From NCBI RefSeq assembly GCF_030247185.1, contig NC_080571.1:1356001-1420000 (forward strand): a stretch of 64,000 bases of DNA. Reading direction: 5' to 3'. The position numbers were made by a program, and so were the translations under genes. A model generated the notes under the pieces. It was not told where the DNA came from, made no database searches, and saw nothing but the letters and a program-made list of their open reading frames with translations. How positions within the stretch are numbered: the first letter of the stretch is position 1; every line of letters begins with the position of its first letter. Below, piece by piece: positions 1-10,150 of the stretch. Source of the stretch: Malaya genurostris. Taxonomy: Eukaryota > Arthropoda > Insecta > Diptera > Culicidae.

Positions 1-49
1 TGGTGAGGATTTAATTAAACACAACGTAGGGTCCCGGCTAGCGCCAACA

Positions 50-336
50 GGGGGAGTACATGAAATTTCCAAAATCGAAATTTTTTTTGATGCCGAAGCT
101 CTTAAAACTGCATGAAACATCGAAATTTAGTGTCATCTCAAAAAAAATTTTTTTTGAAAAAAATCAACTTTCTGTGACTTTGAAAAATTTTCATATTTTA
201 GAAAAGTCCCAAAAAGTCGACTTTTTCAAAAAAAATTTTTTTCGAGATGACACTAAATCTCGACGTTTCATGCAATTCTAAGCCTTTTGGCATCAAAAAT
301 TTTTTTTCGATTTCGAAAATTTCATGTACTCCCCCC
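50..336. mobile_element. Foldback (palindromic) MITE-like repeat
   Basis: The stretch is one imperfect palindrome of about 285 bp. It opens with GGGGGAGTACATGAAATTT and closes with the reverse complement (AAATTTCATGTACTCCCCC type). The arms are about 135-140 bp and share the internal words GATGCC, GCATGAAAC and TTTAGTGTCATCTC in inverted order, with runs of A and T in the middle. The small ORF across it is a by-product of these runs. I could not define a target-site duplication. Diverged sequence of the same kind recurs at about 9.58-10.15 kb. Confidence 0.7.
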
Positions 337-366
337 TATGGTGATTTTTCAAGATATATGAAAATT

Positions 367-640
367 CCACTAAGTGGACTAAGAAGGGTTTTTTTAGATT
401 AGCATAACTGATTACAAATAGGCAACGCAAATGTCAAGCACTGGTTTGGAAAAATGATGCTGACTGTGTGACATAAACACTGAAGCATGCTTTTGTGAAC
501 TACTCGAATCAATCTGAATCAATTGGTTTCAAAGTTAATATCCAAAATTATTTAATAAGAGTATGAAACATATTTTCATGCGACTGTTATGAAAGAAGAG
601 AAAGGCATTATCACACCACTAGGTGGATTAAGATGGGTTT
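367..640. repeat. Terminal motif of an abundant mosquito repeat, next to the YqaJ gene
   Basis: Two versions of one motif bound this stretch. At 367-400 it is a diverged form (CCACTAAGTGGACTAAGAAG). At 598-640 it is a closer match to the form ACCACTAGGTGGATTAAAAC that also ends repeats at 8345-8398, 34338-34385 and 63345-63400. The second copy runs into the start of the YqaJ ORF, so the first 15-20 codons of that ORF may be repeat sequence rather than original gene. Confidence 0.5.
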
Positions 641-1548
641 TTGAAAATATACTGAACAGTGGGAGACAAGTAGCAGCTATGAATTTGTTTTGTTGCGTCG
701 GTTCTTTCACATGTATAACTTGTAAAGAAGCAAAAAATCTTCATGAATACGCTCTAGAATTGCTATTCCATGCTGATAATCGTATGAAGTCATTAAGTGA
801 ACGGAAATTGTTGATAGATATGGTTTTTGGAAACATGGCAAATGACGAAGATAAGTTGTTAAGAATTCGCCAACTAACTACATCTCAAGCAGATGGAGCT
901 CATTGGGTAGTTTTCCGACGTGGTCGTATCACCGCCTCAGTGTTTAAAGAAGCTTGTCACACAAGTTTACAATCACCATCGATTTCATTAATCAAGAAAA
1001 TCTGCTATGATAATGAAATCGTCCAGGAGATAGCCGCTATTCAATATGGAAAGAAAAACGAAGCTCGTGCTTATGAACAGCTGTTTGCGAGTGTATTTCA
1101 GTGTCACACAAACACCGTTAAAAAGAATTGTGGTCTCGTTATACCCACTGAGCACCCATATCTCGGTGCATCCCCTGACGGGATAATTGAATGTGACTGT
1201 CATGGAACAATCGTGGTGGAAATTAAATGTCCATACTCTGCGCGCGACGACGATGATTTCACCGATACACTCCTTCATATGACTAATCCATTCATATTAA
1301 TGATTGAAAGAGGAGAAATTGCGTTGAATTGCCGGCATAAATATTATTATCAGGTTTTGGCCCAAACTCACATCGTAAATGCCAGGTTCGCTTATTTTTA
1401 TATTTGGTCCCCTAAGAAACAATACATTTTTGAAATCAAAAGAAATGACGAATTCTGGAGCACCTGTCAAAATCGAACTATGTTATTTTTCAAATCTGTA
1501 TTGCTCCTCGAGTTGTTATTTAAAGCATTTACAGAACCTACTGAATAG
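589..1548 (+). CDS. YqaJ-type PD-(D/E)XK nuclease of an ISL2EU/IS4EU-like DNA transposon
   Basis: An open 319-residue frame. From about residue 105 it carries the YqaJ fold signatures in order: a GRITASVFKEACHT block, an YGKKNEARAYEQL block, then LGASPDGIIE and VVEIKCPYSARD, which supply the Asp and the ExK of the PD-(D/E)XK active site. In eukaryotes this nuclease is best known as the second protein of ISL2EU/IS4EU transposons, next to a THAP-DDE transposase, and such a gene lies tail-to-tail here at 1628-3357. A poly(A) signal AATAAA follows the stop at about 1553. The N-terminus is uncertain because the first codons overlap a repeat-end motif and the 5' part may be truncated. It is a transposon gene, not a host gene. 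The active-site residues look intact. Confidence 0.75.
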   Translation: MKEEKGIITPLGGLRWVFENILNSGRQVAAMNLFCCVGSFTCITCKEAKNLHEYALELLFHADNRMKSLSERKLLIDMVFGNMANDEDKLLRIRQLTTSQADGAHWVVFRRGRITASVFKEACHTSLQSPSISLIKKICYDNEIVQEIAAIQYGKKNEARAYEQLFASVFQCHTNTVKKNCGLVIPTEHPYLGASPDGIIECDCHGTIVVEIKCPYSARDDDDFTDTLLHMTNPFILMIERGEIALNCRHKYYYQVLAQTHIVNARFAYFYIWSPKKQYIFEIKRNDEFWSTCQNRTMLFFKSVLLLELLFKAFTEPTE

Positions 1549-1627
1549 TGTGGAATAAACGTTTACAAAAATCATAATTTTCTCTTTTATTATTCTGAAA
1601 AGAAAAGCCATAGAAAAGACTTGCATT

Positions 1628-3357
1628 TTATTGAGGTACAATAGTTGGACATAGGTTCACAATTGCAGCAGCTATTTTTAAAATCTGATCAAGCACTAGT
1701 GTTTGACCATGCCACCGTTCTCACAACGTGATTGGGATAGTGTCAGTTAAAATTAACATTTTTTGTCGTTGTGAACCAATTAGTCTTTCGACGTGAACAC
1801 GAAGAACTGAAAGTTCTTTTGAATCATAGGCATCCAAAGGTTCTAATTGTTTATTAGCTTTTTAAATGCAGGAATACTCAGATTTCCTCCTTTTTGTCGT
1901 AAAAGATCTTCAATTAAAAATCCTCGATCCGCGAGAACAAAGTCTCCATTCTCAATGAAATCGAGAATTCCAGACATGACAGTTATTTGTTTATCAGATG
2001 TTCTTCCTCCAAATGCATCTGATATAAATTAGTAGCATCTATCTGGTGTTATTCCTGCAAGAACTTTGACTGTCTTATGTTGTTTGTAAAAACTGTAAAC
2101 ATTTGCATTTGCAGTCATTTCTTGAGATCTTGGTGATTCAATTGGAATTTCGAAACAATATAGAATAATAGTTACACGATCTTTATATTTGCGTCGAAAT
2201 GAAGTTGGCATGTGTTTTTTTATTACATCACGTGGAGGCCAACGAACTAATCCGGCCATGAAAGTGTACATACAATGAATCATGTGAAAAATTCTGTCCG
2301 ATATTACGCTCTGATGGATGTTGTATATAAGACCCAGTGTGTGAAATGGTTCATTTAAACGCAGTTTTCGAAGAGTCAGTATAAACATTCGTTCTTGCAG
2401 CTCTGGGTTATACACAGGTAAATCATGTTTCAAAGCCTCAAACAGCTGACGAAGAACAAAGCCACTATGAATTCCGGTGATATAGCTGCAGAGTTTATCA
2501 TCATTTTTCAAGGAACTCACACTGTATCTGGTACCCTGGTCAATAACAGATAGTGTGTTAATTAGTTGTTGATTTTTGCGAAGAAGTTTTCTTTTTTCAC
2601 ATAACGTTTTCTTTAGATCCTTGTTTTCCTTGTTGGATTGTTTCAGCCAAGAATCTTCCGTTTGTGTACAAACATCCTCCAAGAATAACATTTGTGTGAT
2701 ATTTTCACATAAGGAAGCATCATTCAATTCGCCTAATCTATAGAAAATCAATGATCGTGAGTGTTCAATATGTTTATGAATTTTACCTTTTTTCTGTACC
2801 ACATCACTGTTGACAACTTCCGCAACCAAATGTGTACCTTGCCGAGATTCATAGTTTTGATTATTCGCCAGAATTTCTTGCGTTGGAATATGTTCATACT
2901 GGTAAGTTGAACCGATGAATGATCCATAGATATTCTCCGTTGTATACAAGATTTCATTGATGATTCCGGAAGTCTGAACAGTTTCTACAATCGAGTCTTC
3001 TGTAAAGTTCATAAGATCTGGAGACAAGCAACTCGTTGTAGCACAATCAACGTTTGTTTTGTTGAATAAATCAGCTGGAACTTCATGAACAATCGTTTAA
3101 TTATCGTTGGTACCCAATCAACATTTGTTATATCGCTTAAATGTGCTGGAGCTCCTCGGACAAAATGTGCACTACAGATACGCGCGTTCCCGGATGGTAC
3201 ATTATTAATTTTGCAAGCCCGCATCCATCTATCTAAACGCTCTACAATAAGAGATTTATTGCGTTCACGGAAATTTTTACGAACAGCTGGGAATGGAAAA
3301 AATCGATGCTTTCTTGTTGTTTTTTCTGCATAACTGGACGACACATACAATAGGCAT
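1628..3357 (-). pseudogene. THAP-domain DDE_4 transposase (ISL2EU/Harbinger-like), broken
   Basis: Read on the minus strand, an ATG at 3357 opens a THAP zinc finger (the first CxxxxC in MPIVCVVQLC). A frameshift near 3325-3330 follows, then the rest of the THAP domain continues in another frame (HRFFPFP, DRWMRAC, ICSAHF). A second frame (2029-3027) has a coiled, charged linker and the DDE_4-type core with CFEIPIE, NANVYSFYKQHKTVK and LAGITPD. The Asp expected before CFEI is Tyr. More core and a C-terminus (LDQILKIAAAIVNLCPTIV) follow with stops and frameshifts, ending at TAA 1628-1630. That stop overlaps an AATAAA signal. THAP plus DDE_4 beside a YqaJ gene is the ISL2EU arrangement. The copy cannot make a working transposase. 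Confidence 0.75.
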
Positions 3358-3399
3358 TTAAAAATAATGTAGAAATGTATTACAATTACAAATAACAAC

Positions 3400-6270
3400 T
3401 TTTAGATTTGTTTTGTTGATACCAGTGTATTTCCTGATGAAAACAAACTAATTTCAAAATGGCGAATGTACATTTGTGGTTGTAAGTGAGCTGTCAGAAA
3501 GCCTAATTGTAACATCACCTACATAGTTATTGTTGGCCTGGTAAGCTATATGAGTAATCTTACATTTATTCGCCATATGTCATTCATTTTTGGGAGCTTG
3601 TCTTTATGGCTCAGAGTCACAAACTACGTAAATAAACGACATAATAAAAGATTCAAAAGTGTGACGATTGATTGAAATGTTTGATTGTAGAGCATTAGAA
3701 ATTTTGGTTGCCTTGTTCCACATCAATAGCTCGAACGACCTCATGGGGCTGATACTTGTAGTTTTTTTATAGAGCCTTCAACCAATATAGACAAACAGAA
3801 ATCGCCAAAAATTTTGAATTTAAATATTCTTCGATGTTAAGATTTAGTTTACTCATCACGTCCGTTGTGAAAATACTCATTTGAAATTCTCTTTCAATTT
3901 AGGAAAGTCTCAAGATATTGATATGCATTTGACATTTATTCTTCACACCCGTTCTCAAAACAATAACATTGTCATGGATGTCATAATCTTGGATTTTGAA
4001 AAGTTCTCACTCGTTAACCCCGTTGTTCATGTGAGTTTTCAACATCTTGCATCACACAAGAGAAAGAATATACTTATGCCAACAATTTGTGGGGCATTTT
4101 GTTTGCTTTTGCATGTTTCTATCGAATAATGAATATGTCACTGTGTGTTGTTTTCTCAGAGTTGAGCTGTTTCCGTTTCCCTCACAACAACAGCTAACTC
4201 AGTTTGTTCGGCAACATTCTAAGCTAACGAAGCGTTGCTTCCCTCATAAAAGTTAAACTATAGGAAACTCGGGGGTGGTCGATTAGTTTTGAAATTTGTT
4301 GATCCAAACCTTCCCGCAAGACTCCAAGTCATGATGACCTGACACATTTCACCACTGCGAAAGTTGGTTCACAGAAAACAGACAGACCGGAAAAGTATGT
4401 CTCGGCTCTTTCCGACTTCGGAGAAAGCCTAACTCGTTTCATCCTACTTACGTTACGCAATAAGCATCGAATTTCACGTCATATTAGCTTGTCATAATTT
4501 TTCCGTCTGCTGAAAATTGACTGTGTATATAATATTTAATGATTCGTGATGAAGATGATTCAGTGTGACGGCGAATTTGTTGAGTTATTTGTATTTTTTG
4601 TTGTTGAACGCTGAACTGAATTGTAGGTCATCCAACAATGTAAATCCTAATGAAGTCAACGCTAAGTTGTTTAAGAATAGAGAAACTTGTTTGTTTCTAC
4701 AGTGGAAACTGAAGAAAAAATGTTACATAACAACGTTGCTGAATCTTTCTTCGTCATTCTAAATTATTAAAACCAACTAGGATACATCAATCACGGTATG
4801 GCGGCAGATCTATAGAATTTGATTTATGATTCTTTGTGTAACTTTGATTTTTATATCAATCAAACTTATGCAGACTCCTTACTAGGCTCCCCTAGGAACA
4901 GAAGCACACGATAGATAGACCATGTGTCATCGATTGTAACAAGCAGTGGTAGTCAGATGGAGCAGCACTTGGAAAGTACGGTTGTTGAGTAACATCTCTT
5001 ATTTGAACGTTTCCAAGTATTCTATCGACACTTTTGCGACCTGGAATTGAGCATTTTCAAGTTGGACAATGATTCAAATTTATCCTTGTTTTGTGCCCGT
5101 TACTTAATACGTATCACACCTAGCTGATCCCACCAAATGCAATGTCCGGATGCGCATAAGATTTTTATGATGGACTCATTTTTGTCGCCTTACACAATGA
5201 TCTCGAGCAAAGAAACGCCGTTCGAGAAGTTTTAAATTGAGAAGTCATCTGATAAAGTAACGTTTTGAAAAAATGCAAACCAAGAGCTCATTTTTTGCTG
5301 TATTTCCTAAATACCTGAAACATAAATTGTGGATTGGGAGGCTACCTTCTTTTATTTGCAATAAATGTTCAATCTATTGTTTCTGTAACTTTCCTGATAT
5401 TTCTATCAAAATGTTTAAGATATTTTAGTCATAAAAGCTTCGTGGAAACATATACAACCAACAAAAGTGTAACAGTCGAAAATTGGTTATTTCCACGTCG
5501 CGAAATAGTGAGTATTTCAACTCACTTAAAATTCTAGCAATTATTCGACTGGTTATCAATGGACTGTTGCAACTCGATGGTATCAAAAATGCAATTTCGT
5601 TTTAAATGACCAGGTAACTTAAATGGAACGCAGGTGAAAGGGCTTCATATGTATATTTTATACTACCATCAAATTAACAAACCTAATACAACAACTGGAG
5701 TAGGATCGAGACAATGTAGTCTTTTTCGTGTCTCTAAATTCAAATCATAACACATATGAATTTGAGTTTAGTTTGTGTAGAACAAAGTAATCAATTTTTT
5801 CATCAGGAGAGCACATAGCTTTAGCATAAAATATTGCATAAAACATCTCACATACCTAGCAGGCAATAATAGCCTACTGTGATGTACAATTTTACTCTTC
5901 AAGCTTCATATGTCATTCCGATTTCAAATCTACTTCTTTTCACATCGTAAGTGTTGGTTGTCAACGCGTTAAAAGTGCTATAAATCCAATTCCAGTGACA
6001 CCGATTGATGGGACAGCATTCAAGCTATACTGACAGCTAGTTCCCATTTATGGTCCAACTGAGTTTGACCGATGATAGCTTCACGGCAACACTGAGCCAC
6101 CAAAGCCCCGAGAGAGAATTTTTTATTTTGCGTGACTTGGTTCGTAATTTCTGCGCCGTAATCGCGGAGCGACGTGATCACACGTTAAAAGCTTCGCCGG
6201 AAATTGGAAAGAAAGTTGACAGAATGTCACAACCTGTTTGTGACTCCAAAAAATGAAATTATTCTAGTCT
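3400..6270. other. No recognisable gene
   Basis: AT-rich sequence with only short ORFs (up to 82 codons) that lack recognisable motifs. The right end of the ISL2EU-like element must lie in the first few hundred bases, but I could not find a terminal inverted repeat matching the left side. I see no RNA gene. Confidence 0.5.
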
Positions 6271-6272
6271 TA

Positions 6273-8294
6273 AGGTGAAATGTAGCGTCATAAAATGCGC
6301 GCAAAATTTTATCCGCTTCAGTTGAACGAACCGTCGCACAAAGCATAGGGTAAAGTTTTATAATATGCCCCCCTTAAGAAAACATTGAGATATTTCCAAG
6401 TGTATTGATATATTTTCCTCGAGAATGTAAGTATTTCACTGCAATACGGATGAGGAACATAATTTTCAATGACTCCAATAGAAAAGATGAGAATTGATTG
6501 ATATAAACACATTTTCCAAAACGGCTACATTCTTAGTTTTTTTCGCTCGCCTCAGACATAATGCCCCAGCAGCCGTAAAATGTGACTCACAACAAACCAG
6601 TGGCATGACACACAACAAAAGACATTTTATCCCACAACAATGATGCATTGTGCTTCTTGAAATGTCCATAAAGTTACTGTTTTGAGATAATCAGTATGTC
6701 AAAGAAATGGCGGATAAAACATCTATTTAGTCGAAGCAAAACTTTACATCGAAAAGCTGCCAAATGAATTTTTTAGTTTTTTCATACTTTCCTGCAAACG
6801 ATAACCACCAAACTTGCATAGCAGAAAGATCCTACGAAAAGATAGTGTTAGTGATAAAACTTTGGTTAAGAAAAGTCTTCAATGCTTAAGAAAGGAAAGG
6901 GGGCATTTTGGCTAGTAGGGGCGCTTTATAAGACTTTCCCCTACCAAGAAAAACGGCCACATAGAAACAAGAACTTTTTTCAATGATTGAGCGCAGTGGG
7001 TTTACCTCTCGTTATATTGGCTTGTAAAAAAGACGGGACGTAATGGATTTTAGAATTCTTCACACTTTGAATATATGCTGATTCAATCATCATTGTTAGT
7101 GATTACTCTTACACTAGAGCTATAAATCATGAGTATGAATGATTAACATGAGGTTATATGTATATGTATTGACTAACTTGCTAACCATGTATATGCCTGA
7201 TTTTAGTAGCAAGCATCGATTCTCCTTCAAAAGAACGGTTGAAGACAAGAGAACATTCAAGTATTTTCGATATCTTTGCCAGTCGTTCACCAGGCCCTTC
7301 CCGCCGATAAGATAGAATTTACGTAAAAGTATTCACCATTAACTTTTTTTCGGAAGCGACTTTCGGAATTGTATAGCATGATGAGTCTAGAAATGTCTGT
7401 TTCAACGATAACGAACCGAAGACCAAATAGCCTCTGGCCTCCGGTGCCAGAAATCATCAATAGTTTAATAATTTCTTAGATTACATTATTGGAATACATT
7501 CCAATTATAACTAATAGTTCATCATACCATGCAGTTAAAATTATTTAGTGAATCTTTTCTCAAGCACATATTTGGGGCACGAAATTGAATATAAAGTTAT
7601 TTCGTAGTTCCTTATTATTCAATCGATTTTGAAAGCAAAATCAAGCGTTGATTCATTGTATTCATAATAATTGAAAAACCAATGAATTCCAATAAGTTTT
7701 CCATGCTGACTGGCTCGAAGCTGGCCCTCAATGTTTATCACATTGTTTGTATAAATGACAGCTACTTAGAAAATAAACGATTTTTTACAATACTCATTTT
7801 ATTGTATTCAAGTCGTTTTTATTTCAACACAAAACCCAATGCTGCATAAATTCGCGTCATTATTTTATATCTATTTTTTGCTCACGATATAATGCCACCG
7901 TGCCCACCGTGCATTTCTCAAACCACCTCAATACGAAACAGCAGCGCGCAAGCAATAAAAAAAATGCAGAAAAGTTTATGAAAACTTTTTCAATTTTCGG
8001 TTGTTTTCGCTAAAATTTTATAATTTTGAGTTGCATTTTCAGATTCTTTGTGAAATTCTGCTACAAATACTACTTTTCAGTTCCAAAATCATCCCCGTGA
8101 GACGGAACAGTGACCGTTTATACATTTCAAAAACCAATTACGGCTCGGCAAAGCAAAATTTCAAAATTCTAAGAATACTTAGTTATGATAAATTTGATTT
8201 CGAAAACTTAAGTGTTTTTGGTTTTTCGAAAATCGGTCTAGTTTTTGAATAATTGATCAAAAACGCGATTTCCGCATTCCGCTACATTTCACCT
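6273..8294. mobile_element. TA-flanked TIR element, about 2.0 kb, non-coding
   Basis: The left end AGGTGAAATGTAGCG (from 6273) and the right end CGCTACATTTCACCT (to 8294) are perfect inverted repeats of 15 bp. Each is flanked outside by TA (6271-6272 and 8295-8296), as expected for a Tc1/mariner-type target duplication. No transposase is visible inside, so it would be non-autonomous. A shorter MITE (6348-6941) is nested near its left end. The TIR is short, so pairing by chance is possible but unlikely given the matching TA on both sides. Confidence 0.55.
6348..6941. mobile_element. 594-bp TA-flanked MITE with GGGG-type termini
   Basis: The left terminus GGGTAAAGTTTTATAATATG matches the reverse complement of the right terminus (GGGGAAAGTCTTATAAAGCG) with a few changes. 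TA lies directly outside both ends (6346-6347, 6942-6943). There is no coding content. Its ends resemble those of the elements at 38255-39160 and 59448-59947, so these may be one loose family. It lies inside the larger 6273-8294 element and so is younger. Confidence 0.6.
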
Positions 8295-8344
8295 TAAGTC
8301 GGCATTTAAGAGCTAAAGCAGTGTGCTTCAATAAAAATATACTG

Positions 8345-8398
8345 TTAAATAAAAAAAACCTGTTTTAATCCACCTAGTAGTGTAATGATGCCTTTCTC
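8345..8398 (-). repeat. Terminal piece of the AGGTGGATTAAAAC repeat family
   Basis: The stretch is the reverse complement of the repeat end at 34338-34385 (CCTGTTTTAATCCACCTAGT then GTGTAATGATGCCTTTCTCA). Only the end is clearly conserved. The sequence to the right diverges quickly. Confidence 0.6.
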
Positions 8399-8829
8399 AT
8401 ATTGCTCATAACATCATAAATATTTCCGTAGAATTCGCAAAAACAACCTATTAGTTTGTGAAAATCGATTTGACCATCTTGAAAACTTTGTTTTTTTGCA
8501 GTTTTTAATCAACATTTCAAATTCTTTCGAAACCGGATTCAGATGACCGGAATAGCCGAAGTTGGTTCCTTTTTCCAGTAATCAATAACCAATTTGAACC
8601 TAGTTAAACCTGGACTTGCTATCTCATGCTCTATATCGATTGAACCAATTAAACGAAATTTAACAAATGAAACGAAATTGCGTTTCTGTTACTTCTGCAT
8701 ATGTAAGTCAAGCTAAACAGCATGCGATAAATTTATTTTGAAATTATTCAAAATTCAAGAAAGTTTGAAAACCTGTTTTACGATCCACATTAAAATTCCA
8801 TAGTAATAATATATAAGATTTTTTACGAC

Positions 8830-9400
8830 TGAACCTGAATTCATGAACTGGATTTTGGACACGAATTCTAGGTTTGGATTCTGGGTCTGGATTCTGAAAA
8901 TGAATTCTAGATCTGAATTCAGGAGCTGAACCTGGATTCTGGAAATGAATTTTTGAATTGAATTGTCGGTCTGAACTTTGAAAGCGGACCGTCGACTTAC
9001 TTCTGGATTCTGGACTTGAATTCTAGATCTTTAAAATGAGTCTGGATCTGGTTTCGGTACCTGGATTCCAGACCAGAATTCTACAATTCTGTATCTGAAC
9101 TCTGGACATGAATTCTAAATCTGTTCTGGAATTGAATTTTGTAAATAAATTTTGTACCTGCATTCTGAATTAGGAACTGGTTTTTGAACTTGGATTCTGG
9201 TTCTAGAAACCGGAGTTCTGGACTTGACTTCTGAACTTTAATTCAGAACCATGATTCTACATCTGATTTCTGGACTTGTATTTTCAACCTGGGTTTTGGA
9301 CCTGAATAATAGAACTGGATTTTGGACATGAATTCCAGATTTTTTACCAGTGCTAGGATTCTGGATATGAATTTTGGACGTGGATTATGAACCAGGAGCA
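8830..9400. repeat. Degenerate tandem repeat built on CTGGATTCTGGA / TGAATTCTRGA
   Basis: About 570 bp is composed almost entirely of variants of a 12-bp theme alternating CTGGATTCTGGA-like and CTGAATTCTAGA-like words, often paired into 24-bp steps. Divergence between units is high, so this is an old minisatellite. Stops occur in all frames and no protein is supported. Confidence 0.65.
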
Positions 9401-9579
9401 AAAGTTTTAGAAAATATTTTTTTCATTATTTGCGATTCTAATACTACTGAAAATTTGATCGAAAATAGCTAATCATATTTGCGATGGTATAGAGTTAGAA
9501 TGATTATGTTAAACAATTTTGGCTCATCCTGGAAAGGCGAACCAGAATAAAATAACACGTTTCTAGAAAAAAAATGCTC

Positions 9580-10150
9580 CCACTGTCAAGATATGAAAGT
9601 CCTGCGATCTTCGACGGTTCATCAAAATTTTTACGAATTTTATCTTAGAACGGTATGGTTTTTTTATACCAAATTTGTCTTAGAATTTAAAACTTCGGGA
9701 ACTAAAATTCATCAATTTTTTTTAAATCGAGATCTAAAATTTCAAAATTCATTTAAAAAAAAGACTCCAAAGCTCAGGAAAATTTTGAGGTTGAAGAAAT
9801 GTTTATGTCAAATGTAATAGATTTGCCTGAAACGACGAGATCTAGAGTCGTATAAAATAAAACTATTTTAACTCTCGAACTTGAAAAAAAAATTGAGATT
9901 TCCCGAAATCGAAAATTCTGTTTTTTATGCCAATGTCTTTAAAATATCTTGAACTTCGAGTTCTAATGTTATCTCAAATGTTTTCTTGGAAGAAAAATCG
10001 ACACTGGAATTCCGAAAACGAATTTTTTTTAGCCGAATGTCTTAGAATTGCATGAAATGTCGAGATCAGGTGTTACCTCGACGTTTAAGGCAATTTTAAG
10101 ATATTTAGCATCAACAATAAACTTACTATCTCGGAGATCCCAAAATTCCA
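9580..10150. repeat. AT-rich sequence related to the foldback at 50-336
   Basis: The words CATGAAATGTCGAGAT, GTTACCTCGACGTTTA and TTTTTTATGCCAATGTCTT echo the arms of the 50-336 palindrome (TGCATGAAAC, GTCATCTCG, GATGCC). The order suggests several diverged, rearranged copies. No boundaries can be set. Confidence 0.4.

Noticed and set aside
1847..2032. 61-codon plus-strand ORF
   Set aside because: It lies antisense to the THAP-DDE transposase core and is a shadow of it.
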